A stretch of 64,000 nt of DNA from NCBI RefSeq assembly GCF_029227915.1, contig NC_079882.1, positions 10,480,001-10,544,000 on the forward strand, read 5' to 3'. This document shows, in pieces, positions 36,585-49,100 of the stretch. The translations under genes were made by a program, and so were the position numbers. Below the pieces are notes generated by a model. The model did no database searches. It had not been told where the DNA came from and saw only the letters and a program-made list of their open reading frames with translations. Position 1 is the first letter of the stretch; every line of letters begins with the position of its first letter. Source of the DNA: Hydractinia symbiolongicarpus (lineage: Eukaryota; Cnidaria; Hydrozoa; Anthoathecata; Hydractiniidae).

Positions 36585-37225
36585 TATTTAAGTTTCTTGT
36601 TGAAGTCCTTTTCCGCTAATCGGATCTCTCCAGGTAACAAGTTATAAAGCTTTGCTCCCATGGCAAAAAAGCCTGACATTGCAAACTCCAGCCTGACCTT
36701 AGGCAAAACAAGTAGAATATCTTTGTTTCTTATCGTTTTTCTATGAAGGTTTACTTTAAAATAATCTTGAAAATTCGAACGTTTCCTTCAATGCATTTTC
36801 TTACAAGCTTGATTGCATATTTATATAAGTCATTTTGTATGGAAACCGTTTTTATCCTCATGATTTTATCCGCTAGTGTTTCGAAATTTTTCAGTTTTTC
36901 TTTCTGAGTCGATGTCAAGTTCAATTGGACAATACAGTTATATCTTAATGCTGATAAAATTATGCTCGCGTAGATTGCAACAGTAGCTTCTGGTGTTAAT
37001 AACTGTCTTAAACTTTTCAGAAGGTAAAGTTTAGATGTGGCTTTTTTCAGCTTAACATCAAAGTTCGTTCCAAGGTTAAGGTATTGGTCGATACAGGCAC
37101 CGAGATAGTTGTATGAATCTGTGCAGTTAATTTTAATTCTGTTGAAAACATATCAAGTTTCTTAGGCCCACTAGCAATACGTTTTGCAGTTCCAAGGAGC
37201 ACGCATTTCAGTAAGTATCATAGCC
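36585..37225 (-). pseudogene. LINE (non-LTR) reverse transcriptase C-terminal remnant
   Basis: Minus-strand reading from 37210 downward gives KCVLLGTAKRIASGPKKLDM. After a frameshift it gives YNYLGACIDQYL, KKATSKLYLLKSLRQLL and IYASIILSALRYN. After a further stop it gives FAMSGFFAMGAKLYNLLPGE. These are the thumb and tail motifs of CR1/L2/Jockey-like RTs (the 'YLG-x-x-D' and 'A-x-x-L-x-N-x-L-P-x-E-I' segments). The catalytic core is missing. Its 3' end runs into the (CAT)n tract. Confidence 0.72.
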
Positions 37226-37917
37226 ATGCATCATATCCCTCACGCAAGGAACAGCTGTAAATCAATTTTTAGGTTTTGTGAAATGATCCTGTTAATAAAT
37301 TAAAAATAATATTGTTGCAGTGATGTGTAATTGACATTGACATGCGAGATAGTTTATCCAGCCCCTGTATCTTGTTGGATCTTGTTAAGATTTCCCCCTA
37401 AAATTTAACGTTTTCTCTTCTTTTGGTCTTGTGAAGATTTTAAAGCTTTTTACTTTGAAACAAATGAAAACGTCCCACTAGTAAAAAAATTTTAAAATTG
37501 TGGACGGTCATTTTACTAGAAAAACTTTCTTGACAGGATTCCTAATATCATGTTCAAGAAATGATAAACTTTCCACAAACCTTAATAATATCTTTAAAAA
37601 AGGATATTTGACCAAAACCATGATTTTGACACATCAAATAGACATACATACATACAAGAAAAGATAAAATAATGCCGTTTTTCGCCTTTTATTTAGCATC
37701 TGACTAAAATTATGTTCTGGTCCACTGAAATCGTCAACTTTTAAGTAGTCTTCCAATTTGTCACAAAAACGCATCTGAAACGCATCTTTCAATTGCAGGC
37801 ACATTGTGAAATAATTCGTTCTTAACCTTTTTTATAATAAACGCCGTTTAAAATGTTTTTTTTTAAATCAGCCTCTTTTTCATAACGAGATTGAAATTCG
37901 AATTAAAGAGACTTCTC
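37226..37917. other. AT-rich spacer
   Basis: Upstream side of the LINE remnant on the minus strand; it may contain older, unreadable LINE sequence. Nothing recognised. Confidence 0.3.
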
Positions 37918-38018
37918 CAACCTCGTCACCAGGGCTCTTTTTCTCCTTTTGACCTCGTAAGGCTTAAAAGCCGTCCGAGATTGGCAGAAAGAGAAAAAGA
38001 GCCAAGGGGACAAGGCTT
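37918..38018. mobile_element. MITE family A, copy
   Basis: Ends CCAACCTCGTCACCAGGGCT and AGCCAAGGGGACAAGGCTTTG-like. The whole 100 bp folds as one long hairpin (CTCTTTTTCTC with GAGAAAAAGAG). Confidence 0.7.
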
Positions 38019-38572
38019 TGAAACTTCTCGTAATTTGAATTTCTTTTTAATTTGAATGAAGTTTGTCCCCCTTGAAATTCGATTTAGAGAAAGTTAACTG
38101 TATCAATTAATTCTGCGAAATTACCTAAATACAGACGATTTTTAGAAATATTTATTTTGAATAACCATGCTTATGATTTCATACAGAAAACTGCATTGTA
38201 ACAACAGCGCTGCCAACTCTTACATCACTTTCGGTATTATTTCAATACACGTAAGCAGCCAACTCTAACAAAAATTATTCGTAACAATATATTGTTTTGC
38301 TTCTGTATGATTTTTGTTGGTAAGCGCGCCGAATAAAAGAAACTGATTTTTTAAGACCTTATCCAAAGTTAAGCCAGTGAGAAAAAACCACTTTGTCACA
38401 AACAGAATTTCAAGATGGAGGTAACGAACCGTTTTTTTTGTTGTCGTTTTAATTCTCTTTTGCACTTTTTATAACTAAGAATTGTATGTATTTATACATA
38501 TGTGGGATCAGTCAGACATTATTTTGAGTTACGCCACTCTCACTGTGGTGGATTAATATGGAATGTCCGTTA

Positions 38573-38731
38573 CCTTTCTCATTGGCGTAATCATCATCTT
38601 TGGTTTGTTTACCGTTCATCGTTCGTTCATATTCAATGTTATGAGTTGGGCGAGATTTATATGACCAACCCTCATTTGGACTGTAGAAATTCCTGGTCCC
38701 AAAGGAATCACAATATGAGACATTTTCATTT
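38573..38731 (-). CDS. Possible orphan exon, unknown protein
   Basis: A minus-strand stretch bounded by CAACTGTCAG and AAAG/GTAACG reads NENVSYCDSFGTRNFYSPNE and continues, hydrophilic and tyrosine-rich, to DDDYANEKG. Composition is more coding-like than the flanks. No partner exon was found. The look is that of a cytoplasmic tail, but this is only an impression. Confidence 0.3.
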
Positions 38732-38834
38732 CTGACAGTTGATTGGTTAATAACCATTTGTGTTAACGTAAAAAAATTATAATCATCAGTGGAAAGCTGA
38801 TCAAAAAATGTGGCGTCGTCATTGGCATGCAATG

Positions 38835-38924
38835 CAACCTCGTTCCCAGGAGTTTTAAGTCTTTTTTATATTTCGACAGAACTTGAAGAAGTTTCGTCTA
38901 AATATAGCCCTGGGGACGAGATTG
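38835..38924. mobile_element. MITE family A, copy
   Basis: Ends CAACCTCGTTCCCAGGAG and GCCCTGGGGACGAGATTG. Confidence 0.7.
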
Positions 38925-39018
38925 TTTGATATTCTTTTTTCGGTCAAACCACGATGCTCAGCTTCGTTTATTGCTCAGCTGTTGCTTAAATATCTCAAGT
39001 AAAGTAATTAATTATCTC

Positions 39019-39108
39019 CAACCTTGTTTCCAGGACCTTTTTAACACGCTTATAATAGACTTTTTTCTCTCCTGCTAAGACTATAACATAGCCAAAGGAA
39101 TGAGTTTG
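39019..39108. mobile_element. MITE family A, diverged copy
   Basis: Left end CAACCTTGTTTCCAGGAC; the right end (CCAAAGGAATGAGTTTG) is more changed. Confidence 0.5.
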
Positions 39109-39670
39109 AACTATTTTTATCCTATGTTGAACCATGTATGTGAAGATACTACTGAAACCTATGATTAATTTGTTGTTATTGTTTGTTCAAAGTTTAATTT
39201 TAACTTGTTAATCTGAGGCTGGCTTTTTACTTAAAATTTCATGAAATTTTAGCCTCGTTTTACTTATAAAGCTTGTATTGGAGACTTCGTTATTTCATTT
39301 CATTCTTCATGGTTTTCACAAGAAAGCGTTCATCTTTAGGAAAAACAACAACAAATCTCCTAATAACATTTTTTGTCAATTTTTTGTTGAGCCTAACAGA
39401 TAACCCTTTCTAAATTACCAGCCGTTGATGTGCTAAAGCTCAAATTGCTCAAATGCAATCCGTAAGTAAATATTAGCCAAATGTTTTGAAAATTTGATGT
39501 GTAATCAGTCATGGAGGTATAAAAGAACTGATTCAGTTAAGATGCAACATAAGAATTCTCTGTTTTTTGTTAAAAATTTGCTTGCTTACCGCGAAATTTA
39601 GAGAAAACACTCGCAAAATTCGCAAAATTTTTATATCTTGAAAATAACACGAAATTAAAACACGATTTTT

Positions 39671-40350
39671 GAATTTCCGCGCCCGAAGGCGTAGGAAATT
39701 CTTTAAAACCGTCGTTTTTTTCTTTCGGAGCATTTTTTGAGAAAAAATCGACCCCGGGATTTCACGTTGGTCCGTCACAGATGTAAACTTCGTACCCAAG
39801 CTCTTTAACTACTGGGAAGTCTAGTGTTGACGCTTCAGGCCAAAATTAGTATTTGTTTTCGACAAAATTTGGCACAGTTAACAAAAAAAGTATGCTGAAC
39901 ATAATGGTGACATAATAATTTTGATTTTTGTCACCTAAATGTCATTTTAGGCCAAAATTGGTCCAAAAATTAGAACTGCTTTATTTTCGACAAAAATTGA
40001 CACAGTAAATAAAAAAAGTATGCTGAAAATGATGGTCACATCAAAATTTTGATTTTCTGTCAACTAATGCCATTTAAGACCATAAACGTTTCAATCGCAA
40101 GACTTTCAACCATGAATGATAGGCTGTATTTTTTGTTAGCAATTTCTTTTAAAATGTGAGTTTACTATGACACGTTTCGTTTTGTTTGCGTTTGTCGTAA
40201 GATATAATGTCACTGGTGTGCTTTATCTTCAGAGGTTCATGCACCAAACCCCTTCGAATGTTTGGCACAATAACACAACGAATTAGCAGGTTTTCATCAA
40301 ATATTTTAGTAGCGCGCGGGAATTCTTAGAGCCCCCAGGGCTTCTTGTTT
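39671..40350 (+). repeat. Dispersed repeat family B, copy 2
   Basis: Same start (GAATTTCCGCGCCCGAAGG) and end (GGAATTCTTAGAGCCCCCAG) as the copy at 21756. Most of the interior aligns by eye with scattered differences, and it lacks the extra about 70 bp of copy 1. Confidence 0.8.
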
Positions 40351-42420
40351 CTTCTGAAAAACTATTTTTAACATTTTGTCAAAAAACTCGCCAATTAACG
40401 AAATTTGCCGCATAATGCTGCAATGATAAATAACCTGTTAAAGTCGGCTAGAGTTATTTACATGCGCAAAACGTTAACCACGCTAAACCAGAAAATAATA
40501 AACACTTATTTATTTATAAATAAAAGTGTATCGTTTAAGATATTAACCTCTTTTTATTATATGAACAAAAGAAATTTTCGAAACGCAAGGTAACTTTTCG
40601 GGGCAAGTTAAAGTATTGTAAAAAAGGGTTTAAATGAGAATGTGTTTATTACTTGGACCAGATAACAGAAATTTTTGTACAAATTTTTCCACGCAGTCAA
40701 AATAATTTATGCAGAGCCAGCGACTTTTTTGCCCACTTGGGTTTTCATCACGTGATATTCTCCCACGTGAAAAAAAATTACCTTGAAGACACTTTTCATA
40801 AATTATAATAATTATGATGTCATCCAAAATTTTATAATTGTTCTATGCTCTACAAATAGGGTTATTTAGATAGAACATCAAATTATCAAGACAAAACTGA
40901 AGTTTTTAAAGCAATATGATATTCTGTTTGGATTTTATTTAGATTTGAAGACAATAATTATTTTGAGAACGCTATTCTTAGAAGGCTCGGCTATAGAAGG
41001 GCTTGACCGTAACTTTCATCCCACTTAATGAAGAGAAATTAGGTAATTTGTTCTACTTTTTGCTAAGGAACCTAAGACTTTTAACTTGTTGCTCTTGTAG
41101 CTATAATATAGGGCCAAAATAAGCATATTTCTATTTAAGTTCGTGAAATGGGTTAAAGAAAATAACAACTTTAGTGCTAATAAAATCAAAAAGTGCAAAG
41201 ATATAAGATAAAAAGCGTAGCTACTGTAAGTTTCAAGTGGAATCCTGGTATTTCAATTAGAAGATGCAGATTCCGGGGTTACGCCCCAACCACCAACCTG
41301 GATAGGGTTTAGATAATTGAAGGATCAGCCTGAATCCTATGACTAAATAGATGCCATATTCTACATATATGTAACATGAGAAATATTTTTGAAAAAAAGT
41401 CTTTTTACCTTCTTTATAATAACAAACTTCTTTGCAGAAATTACGTTATTAAAATAAAATTACTTTTTTATATAAAACTAATTTTCTGCTATTCATTCCG
41501 TAAGTCTAAAAAGAACCTAGATTATAGCATCGTAACACGTTAAAGTATAGTACATTTTAAAATTGGGAAAATAGCCCATTTTTGAGAGGTTTCTATTCTC
41601 TATGACGCCATCAAATTATGTTTTTAACTTGGAACAAGTTTGTGTTAAGACATTCTACAACTGTGCTAAATATCAATCTCGAACTATTGAAATATAGTTA
41701 AATATACTTAAAAAGAAAGTACTTGTGGACCGCGGGCAATTTATGCACCCACCCAGGATTAAGGGCCAAAAGCAATAAATAAATAGTAGGGTTGAAATAA
41801 GAAAAAAAAATATCCCGGGTTTTAAATAGCTAGGGATAATAAGCCAATTTAAACTTAAATAGTCTTTTTATTAACTTTCACATATTTGACCCCTCCAATA
41901 AAGGGCACATGCGGTTAAGGGCACAATTAAATGTGCTCTTTTATAAAAACAAAAATAAAGCAGAAAATATTGACTTTGTAATATCCGTTATACGTTGCTT
42001 GATTGATTTCCTAACTGTCCGAATTTTTTTATTATTTAACCCAAATCCATCCACTGAAAAAAAGTAAAGCAAATCGATCAATATTTTTTTGAAACATACG
42101 GCGCATAATTGCATGCGTGTTTACACGCTGCGCCACGTGTCATGTGCAAAGACTTCCTCAGTCAGACTCTTATATCTTGTTTCCTTGTTGATGCGTTAAA
42201 TTTTCCCGTCTCGTTTGTCTGATGTTACCACACATGTGGGATGATAAGTAAGATGAAAATGCGGAAGAAAATGTCACTTTCAAGCTGTTTCCATAATCAC
42301 GAAAGAGGAACCAAATGTGTGGCAGTAAAAAGAAGTGTAAATGTTATATTATGAAGATGATGTCAGCATTGTAATTACAGTGCAATGTAACAGCATGTAA
42401 CGTCAATTTTGTTAAAAATT
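40351..42420. other. Upstream region of the bZIP gene, no coding
   Basis: AT-rich with scattered short frames. An isolated CCACGTGTCA near 42133 resembles ER-stress-type bZIP sites. Nothing else recognised. Confidence 0.35.
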
Positions 42421-42466
42421 AAAAAATTCTGCTACACCCCCGTGTTAAATCGCAACACGAGTACAA

Positions 42467-42678
42467 TGACGTGTTTTTATACACGTCATATTTGACGTGT
42501 TTTTAATACGTCTTTAGGGAAATTTTAACTTCAGTGACGCTGACACACGTCATAAACGAAAAATGTCGTCGACATATTTTTTAAAAAAAGCAGCGTGAGC
42601 ACAATGACGTGTTTTTAATATATTTGACGTGTTTTAGTGTTGTGGTGATGTTTTAACTTTAGTGACGCTGACACGTCA
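42467..42678. promoter_or_regulatory. Cluster of seven TGACGTG (UPRE-like) sites in a tandem duplication
   Basis: TGACGTG, or its reverse CACGTCA, occurs at 42467, 42482, 42493, 42546, 42605, 42625 and 42672. Two diverged units (about 42454-42585 and 42594-42705) share AATGACGTGTTTTTA, TTTGACGTGTTTT, AGTGACGCTGACAC and GTCGACAT. The core is the known target of CREB3/ATF6-type bZIP factors. It lies 450-660 bp upstream of the bZIP gene's TATA box. Confidence 0.7.
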
Positions 42679-43116
42679 CCACCGCATAATAATGTTGTCG
42701 ACATTTTTTTTTCTTTTACGTAAAGATAATTAACTTTATATTAAAAGATTGTATAGGGATAGCTGGAGTTTTTTTCTTACTAAGATGACTCCCAACATAA
42801 AAAGAGACTTGTTAAAGACAACCAGTGAACGGCGTATAATAGGACAATTTTTATCATAAAAAATACACCCTCCCAACAACCTTGCGTTACGAAACACAAT
42901 CGTCTACTATGGGTTATTTTTTTTTACGCAATTAACTAAACGGGTAAAGAGTGCTACGTCCGAAAAATAATCGGAAACAAGGTGTAAAAAATAATTTGTT
43001 TTTCCCCCTGTGAGATTGCGTTTGCAGCAAAAATTTTCATCGCATTGTATTTTGTTTATTATTGCCATGCTCATTAAATAATCATTTATTTAAACATTCT
43101 TTTGACATTCGTTTTG

Positions 43117-43133
43117 CACGTCACATATAAATA
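43117..43133 (+). promoter_or_regulatory. bZIP gene core promoter: CACGTCA next to TATA box
   Basis: CACGTCA (43117-43123) is followed three bases later by TATAAATA (43126-43133). A start about 25-35 bp on gives a leader that ends at a good donor (43213). A TTCAGT initiator-like word at 43162-43167 is an alternative start. Confidence 0.6.
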
Positions 43134-43159
43134 GTGTTGTTGTCTTCTAATTAAGTAGT

Positions 43160-43213
43160 TGTTCAGTCAGCATCACCACACGAAGCGTGCAGGATCACAA
43201 GAGGAGTGGTACG
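43160..43213 (+). other. Likely 5' untranslated exon of the bZIP gene
   Basis: About 55 nt from the predicted start to the donor GTGAGA at 43214. It is more GC-rich than the flanks and contains no ATG. Joining to the exon at 46058 is inferred from order only. Confidence 0.5.
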
Positions 43214-46057
43214 GTGAGAAAAAATGTTTTTTACTTGGAAATATCATTATAATTTAACAAAATTTCATTTTTTTATGGAGTTAAGTTATTCCCTTACTCT
43301 GCTTCCTTTCCTTTTTTTTCTTTATTATTTTTGGCAAACGAATTTATAAAATAAAAAAAAAGCAAAAAATATTTTTAATTTCAATAGTTACAAAATCAGA
43401 GACGAAAATAAATACTTTTTTGTGATTGGTTAGTCATTTTACTAGGAGTTCTCTGTTTTTGTATAAAAAAGTTTAAAAAATGAATAGGTCTTTGTGACAA
43501 GCTTGTTCGATTTTAAGCAAAAGTTAACATTTCATGACGAAATTTTTGTTAAATTTAATTTGGTGAAGTTTGCTCCGGGTTTTTTTTTATATATTATATT
43601 CTGTATTTTAAAAGATGTAATTTGAAGCTGGTGTCTAAGAACCGTTAATACTAGACTTCCACAAAACATTGACTTACGATTTTTTTTTGATCAGCGATTC
43701 CTTTTAAAATCATAGTATCATTTTTTTACTGCTATGTTTCCTCAGCTCTGAGCAGGACTAAGGTACATATATTTTTTTTTCCTTGAAAACTTTCTGTACT
43801 GCTTCGGATCAAAAGACACACACACAAAATGCTTAGAACTCAAAAACTATCTCTGAACATATGACAATCCAAGATACTCATCCGATAACCAGGTTTTGAC
43901 AATATTTTTTCATATATAAATGCTTGAAATATTTTTAAAACTCAACTAAAAACATTAACGATTTGTGTAACTGTTAGTTAGTTTTTCACCATCGTGATTG
44001 GTTTTCGATGACTATATAAAATATGTCTTGCTTATTTCGGAACAAAGCAATAAATAAATAAATAAAAATCGGACAAAAGATATAGCTGCAACTACGAGTT
44101 ACGTTAGTTTGAATATAACAAAGTTCATAGAAAACCGAGACGTACATATATACTAAATTCGATTATAATATTCGATTTATGGGTTGATATATATGTATAT
44201 GATCTTCTCGAATATCCATGCATTTGTGATCCATAAATTTTAATTAAAAAATTATTAGCACAAACAAATATGAATATTTTAACAACGATTCAGAAAGGAA
44301 AACAGGGTGGTGAATCCAGGCTACTTGTAAAGTAGCAAGTAGTCAGGCTATAATATTTTATTATCACGTACACTCTCACACTCAATCTAGTTTCGGGTTT
44401 TCAGTCATGAAGCTAGCCTGTCCTAAGTAAAATACACATAACCACTTGTTGACTTGACTTGACTTGTTTTTCTTTTCTTTTCTTTGTAAGAAACCTAACG
44501 AAGGGTGGTTTCTTCGTTTTCTTGTTTACAAGTTGTTTTCTTGTAAAATTTCTTTACAGTCAGGAAGAAACGCTATTCAATCAAAATAAGTTTACTGGAC
44601 CAAAATAAAAATAAAAAAGGATTTTTTCTTTCGGTCTTATCGGGGTCATTCACGGGGACAATATTATCAGCATTTCAATGATCACATATTAAAAAAATCT
44701 ACATCAACATGTAAATAAACTAACACGTTGTAAACATATATATAAAAGTTATATAAAAGAAATAAAAAACAAAAGTAATAAAACAAAATATATATTCAGC
44801 TAACAAGCCCTTCCCCAGTTGTCCCTCTTTATTTACATTTTATGTAATATCAATATATAGGACTTTGAATATCAGTCGTTAAATGTTACCAGCAACGATA
44901 TCGTATATTTTTGTACAAGTAGCAGTTCTATGGTCACGACCTAACGACCTTATTGCCAAACATACGCTATGATGATGACGTGGGACTCAATGTTGAAAAA
45001 CATGCATTACAAGTTGCAAAGTTCTTTATATCCAATGTTCTATTTATCGATGAAATCGATTTTTTTTACCATTTACGTATCGAGTGTTTATCGATAGAAA
45101 CGTTTATGTTGTAACTTAAAACGTCAGGTTAGTTTCCTTTCAGACTTTCAGCTTGTTGGTCATCTGAAACTTATTTCTATATCCATTTTTATTACTCTTA
45201 ATTATTCATTATACTTCCACACAACTTGTTTGTTTACATTTTCAAGAAATCAGCCATCACCAACACACGATCTCGTCAAATGCAAGTGACGAATGAAAAG
45301 GCTTTCAATGAATAACAAGGGGATGACATACTGAGAAAGTTTCGGTTTCGAAAAGGGAGTCGTAAACTATAATTATCCTGCTTGCTATACTATTTTTGTT
45401 CTCTCAAAAAAAAACTTTCTTTGTACTGAAAAATCATATCAAAATAAGCATTTTTTTTTTTTTTTATTTTTTTGTTATTATTTTATTATTTTTATTTTTA
45501 AAGAAGAAACAGGTGGATCAAATGCAATTCCTCGTTTACTAATTCTCACTGAAAACTTGCATTTTTAATCTTTGAGTAACTTTCCAGTGAGAATGTGTGA
45601 TTCACACACCTAGTAACAGGTGCGTGCCAAGCCTCGTTAACCAGTACGGACTTCAAATACAAACTTGATTAACCAAACAACGCCAACGTTATAATGCGAT
45701 GATTTAAAAATAGCTGCACCTACGTTGTTTATAGTGACAATGTTTGACATCATACATAAACAAGACTCCGAATATTAAAAGAAAAAAAATGCAGTATGTT
45801 TATTTTTAGGGTGGTGACGCAAAGAATATGTAACAGTGCTAAAAAAAATATTTTCCATTAAGCAGACGTCCCACTTTTATGCTATATCTGATTGTCTGAA
45901 ACATAACATTTGCTTTGAAAACTGTAATGGTTAGAATGTGCATACGTGGCAAGCTTTCGGACACACTAGTCTCTTGCTGAGGTTTTAGCTATGAAACCAT
46001 AAGAGGCCATGGGGTAATTAATTTTTTTTATAACTGTATATATTTTCTCTCTTGCAG

Positions 46058-46177
46058 GCCATCGATCACCAAAACAGAAATCGCACTTGGGAAGGCAAAA
46101 GATTAACCGAAGCAGAAGAAAAACAGTGTCTATCGTCATCTGGGATTACAATAAGCGAATACCTTATCAACAATTAT
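46058..46177 (+). CDS. bZIP exon (coding or 5' UTR)
   Basis: Open in the frame that joins exon 47232 in phase 0, reading RLTEAEEKQCLSSSGITISE. This resembles the L-T-E-E-E-K-x-L-x-x-E-G segment just before the basic region in CREB3L proteins. It has no ATG, so it is coding only if another upstream exon supplies one. Confidence 0.55.
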
Positions 46178-49100
46178 GTAAGGAACGTTGCTTAGTTTAA
46201 CATGCTAGCTATGCGTTCAAGTTCCGCGTAGAATTGCATCTAATTAGCCATGTCGGTTATTATATTGTCATTATAATCAGCATTAATGAGAGTACATCCA
46301 AGTTCCGCTTACGCTATTGTTAAAATGTCATTGAATTTATTTCAGCATATTAATCTGTATAATTAATCAGTAAGACGGGTAATTTGCATTAACTACATAT
46401 ATGTCAGCAGGCAAATTTTTCTCCTAAATTTTACCTTTCCTCAATTTCTATTTCCTTCTATTACTTACATAAAAATGATATAATTAGAAGTACGAGGCAG
46501 CCAGTACATCTATTTTAAGATAAGTTAAGACAGTTTACACGAAAAACGTTTCTCACGCATGCGCTCTAATAATAAATATTTACACAACGATGCAACTCCC
46601 TTCTGCAGTATGGATTTGTTCAAAGGAAAAAAACATACTCCATTCTTTGCTTTTATCGTGTTATAGCTTACAAACGTTTTCGCATCCCAATAGGAGGTCT
46701 AGGAACTAATCCTAGAAAGTAGGCTTAAAAACTAAGTTGCGTACGATTGCTGATCTAAACTGAAAGTTGATTACACAGTGAAAGTGCCTACTGTTGTACA
46801 ATGGCAGATACAAAACTGTTAGAAAGACTGATAACATAATTATTGACATGAAGAAGAGAAGGAGTCGGTCAGTGACGTTGATAAAGTTGATTGGTGACGT
46901 CACTGAACTCTGTACAATGTTCGTTACAAGTTTAACGACAACAGCGCAGCGTAATGACAATGTATATTTTATTGGTATCTAATAAGAATACAGACTTGCT
47001 GCGGTGTTATTTGTCGTATTGAAAAAGTAGCTAATTGAACATTTTTTAGTTGGCGATATAATGAATTTCCGTTGTTAAGTCACGGCTGTCACTATTAGAG
47101 CATGTCTGTTTTGGCAGTTTTTAGAATCATGTGCAAAAAGCATGACTGAACAAAAAGGTAGCATGCGGATAAAAATTCCGACTAAAGTTTGGAGCTTTAA
47201 GTATTAATCTTAAAAACTGTTTCTATTTTAGCCACCAGTGACACAAATAGCATACGAAACTGAGGACGCTGTCACCATGGTTCCCCTGCGTAATTCAACT
47301 TACTCCAGCAGTTCTGAGATGGGAGCAGACACAGAATATCAATTTGGTTCTTATAATCAAGTAAGTCTAATTCCTAAATATATCTTAAAGGGGTACCTCT
47401 GGATTTCTCTCAATGAAGCTACATAAAAATCATGCGTAGTTTTAATCACAGACTTGCAAGGGAATATATAAAACCCACGTTAGCCAAGCCTTTCTATTGA
47501 CGGTTTGTTGCTAACCTTAATTGCCAGTAGTTACCTCTCGCACGCAAACAACTCTAGTAATAAAGTTCGACCAGCTAGAACAAACATTTTTGCACATTTC
47601 ATTTAAGTCATGGGTTCTTTTTGGATGCCTTCTTTTAATCATCTGAGGTGTCCGAAATGTAGCTCAAAGAGCATGTTGACGTGTAATATGAGATTTAAAA
47701 TTGTTTTAAAAGAGGAAGTTCCGATCACCAATTAGAGAGTCAACATGTCATCATTATTAATACCCACATTAAGAAAAGAGGGATTCTCCTTCATATAATG
47801 CAAGTTATTTGTGAGAGATAAAAATAGTAATTGCACTCATTTAAATTTGTTTTTCTAAATAAAACTGATGTGATTAAAATTAGAAGAAGAATATTGTTTT
47901 GATTTTCTTGCAACGAGAAAAATACCAGTAAATTTGTATCCAAGAAAACATCACAAGAGTACGCGTCTAAAGAATGCCTTTTTTATTCGAGAATTTTTTA
48001 TTGCTTATCACAACTTTTCACAGAAAACAAGTGATTTATTCAAAATTCTCAACAAGAATTTAATTTTTCAGGCATTTTCAGCAACAGTTTGTATATGGTC
48101 CCAATTGACATCATAACAAGACGTATGATATACGCAAACAACCTCGCGAATAAAGTTTACAAAAAGCTGTCTATCAAATTGTGATTTTTGTTACGAAGTT
48201 AGGCACGACATATTTTACTATTCAGATACGCAATAATACTACGCAGTTATATTTCAAAATTGATTTGTGAGATCTTCTTGAACGGAAAATTCCTCGATAT
48301 TTTAATTTTCGATGGGTCCGTCTTTGGTGAACCCAGGAAGAAGAAAGACCACAAACCCCACCTAAAATTTGCTAAATTCAGTAATTCAGTTAATTCTGCC
48401 TACATTCACTTTTGAAAAGTTTGGTGCAAACACCTTTACTTTACCAGTTAGTTAAATAAGGCTTTTGAACCCTTTTCTTATCTTTTTAAAAAAGAAAAAG
48501 GAAAAAAAAAAGGAAAAATAGTTACCAAGTTGAGATTCGAACACACGACAACTCCCGTGTCGGTGCTCAGAGAGGCAAAAATTTCCATTCTTGTAGGACA
48601 CATTTGCGTTTTAATACAAGCTCACGAGCTTGTAACAAGCTCACGAGCTTGTAATAAAATCAACGCTCTTTAGGAGTAAGTCCTAGTTGAAATGCTGTAT
48701 TTAAAGGTGGAACTATTTAATAAAATTTGGGAAGGACGTGGTTAGAAATGCCTATGTGATGTCATTATATTTGGTTATAAAGATTAACCACATAAACGTT
48801 AAAAAAATTCTAAAATTTGCACTTTTTCTACCGACTTTAGTGTTTGAAACACTGTGATGACGTCGGCAAACTTTTCAGCAAGCTTTCATGATTAGCTGGA
48901 AATACGAGAGGTCATGCACCAAAAACACAGCACTTGTAACTCCTGTACGCTTATTGTATTTTAGTTGGATGCAGAAGAAATGAAAAAAGCAAGAAGGAGA
49001 ATGAAGAACAAGGTAATTAGTCACAGTAATTACAACAACAAAAACAACAACAATAGGAACAACAACAAATAAAGCAACAACCAACCAAAACAGAAACAAC

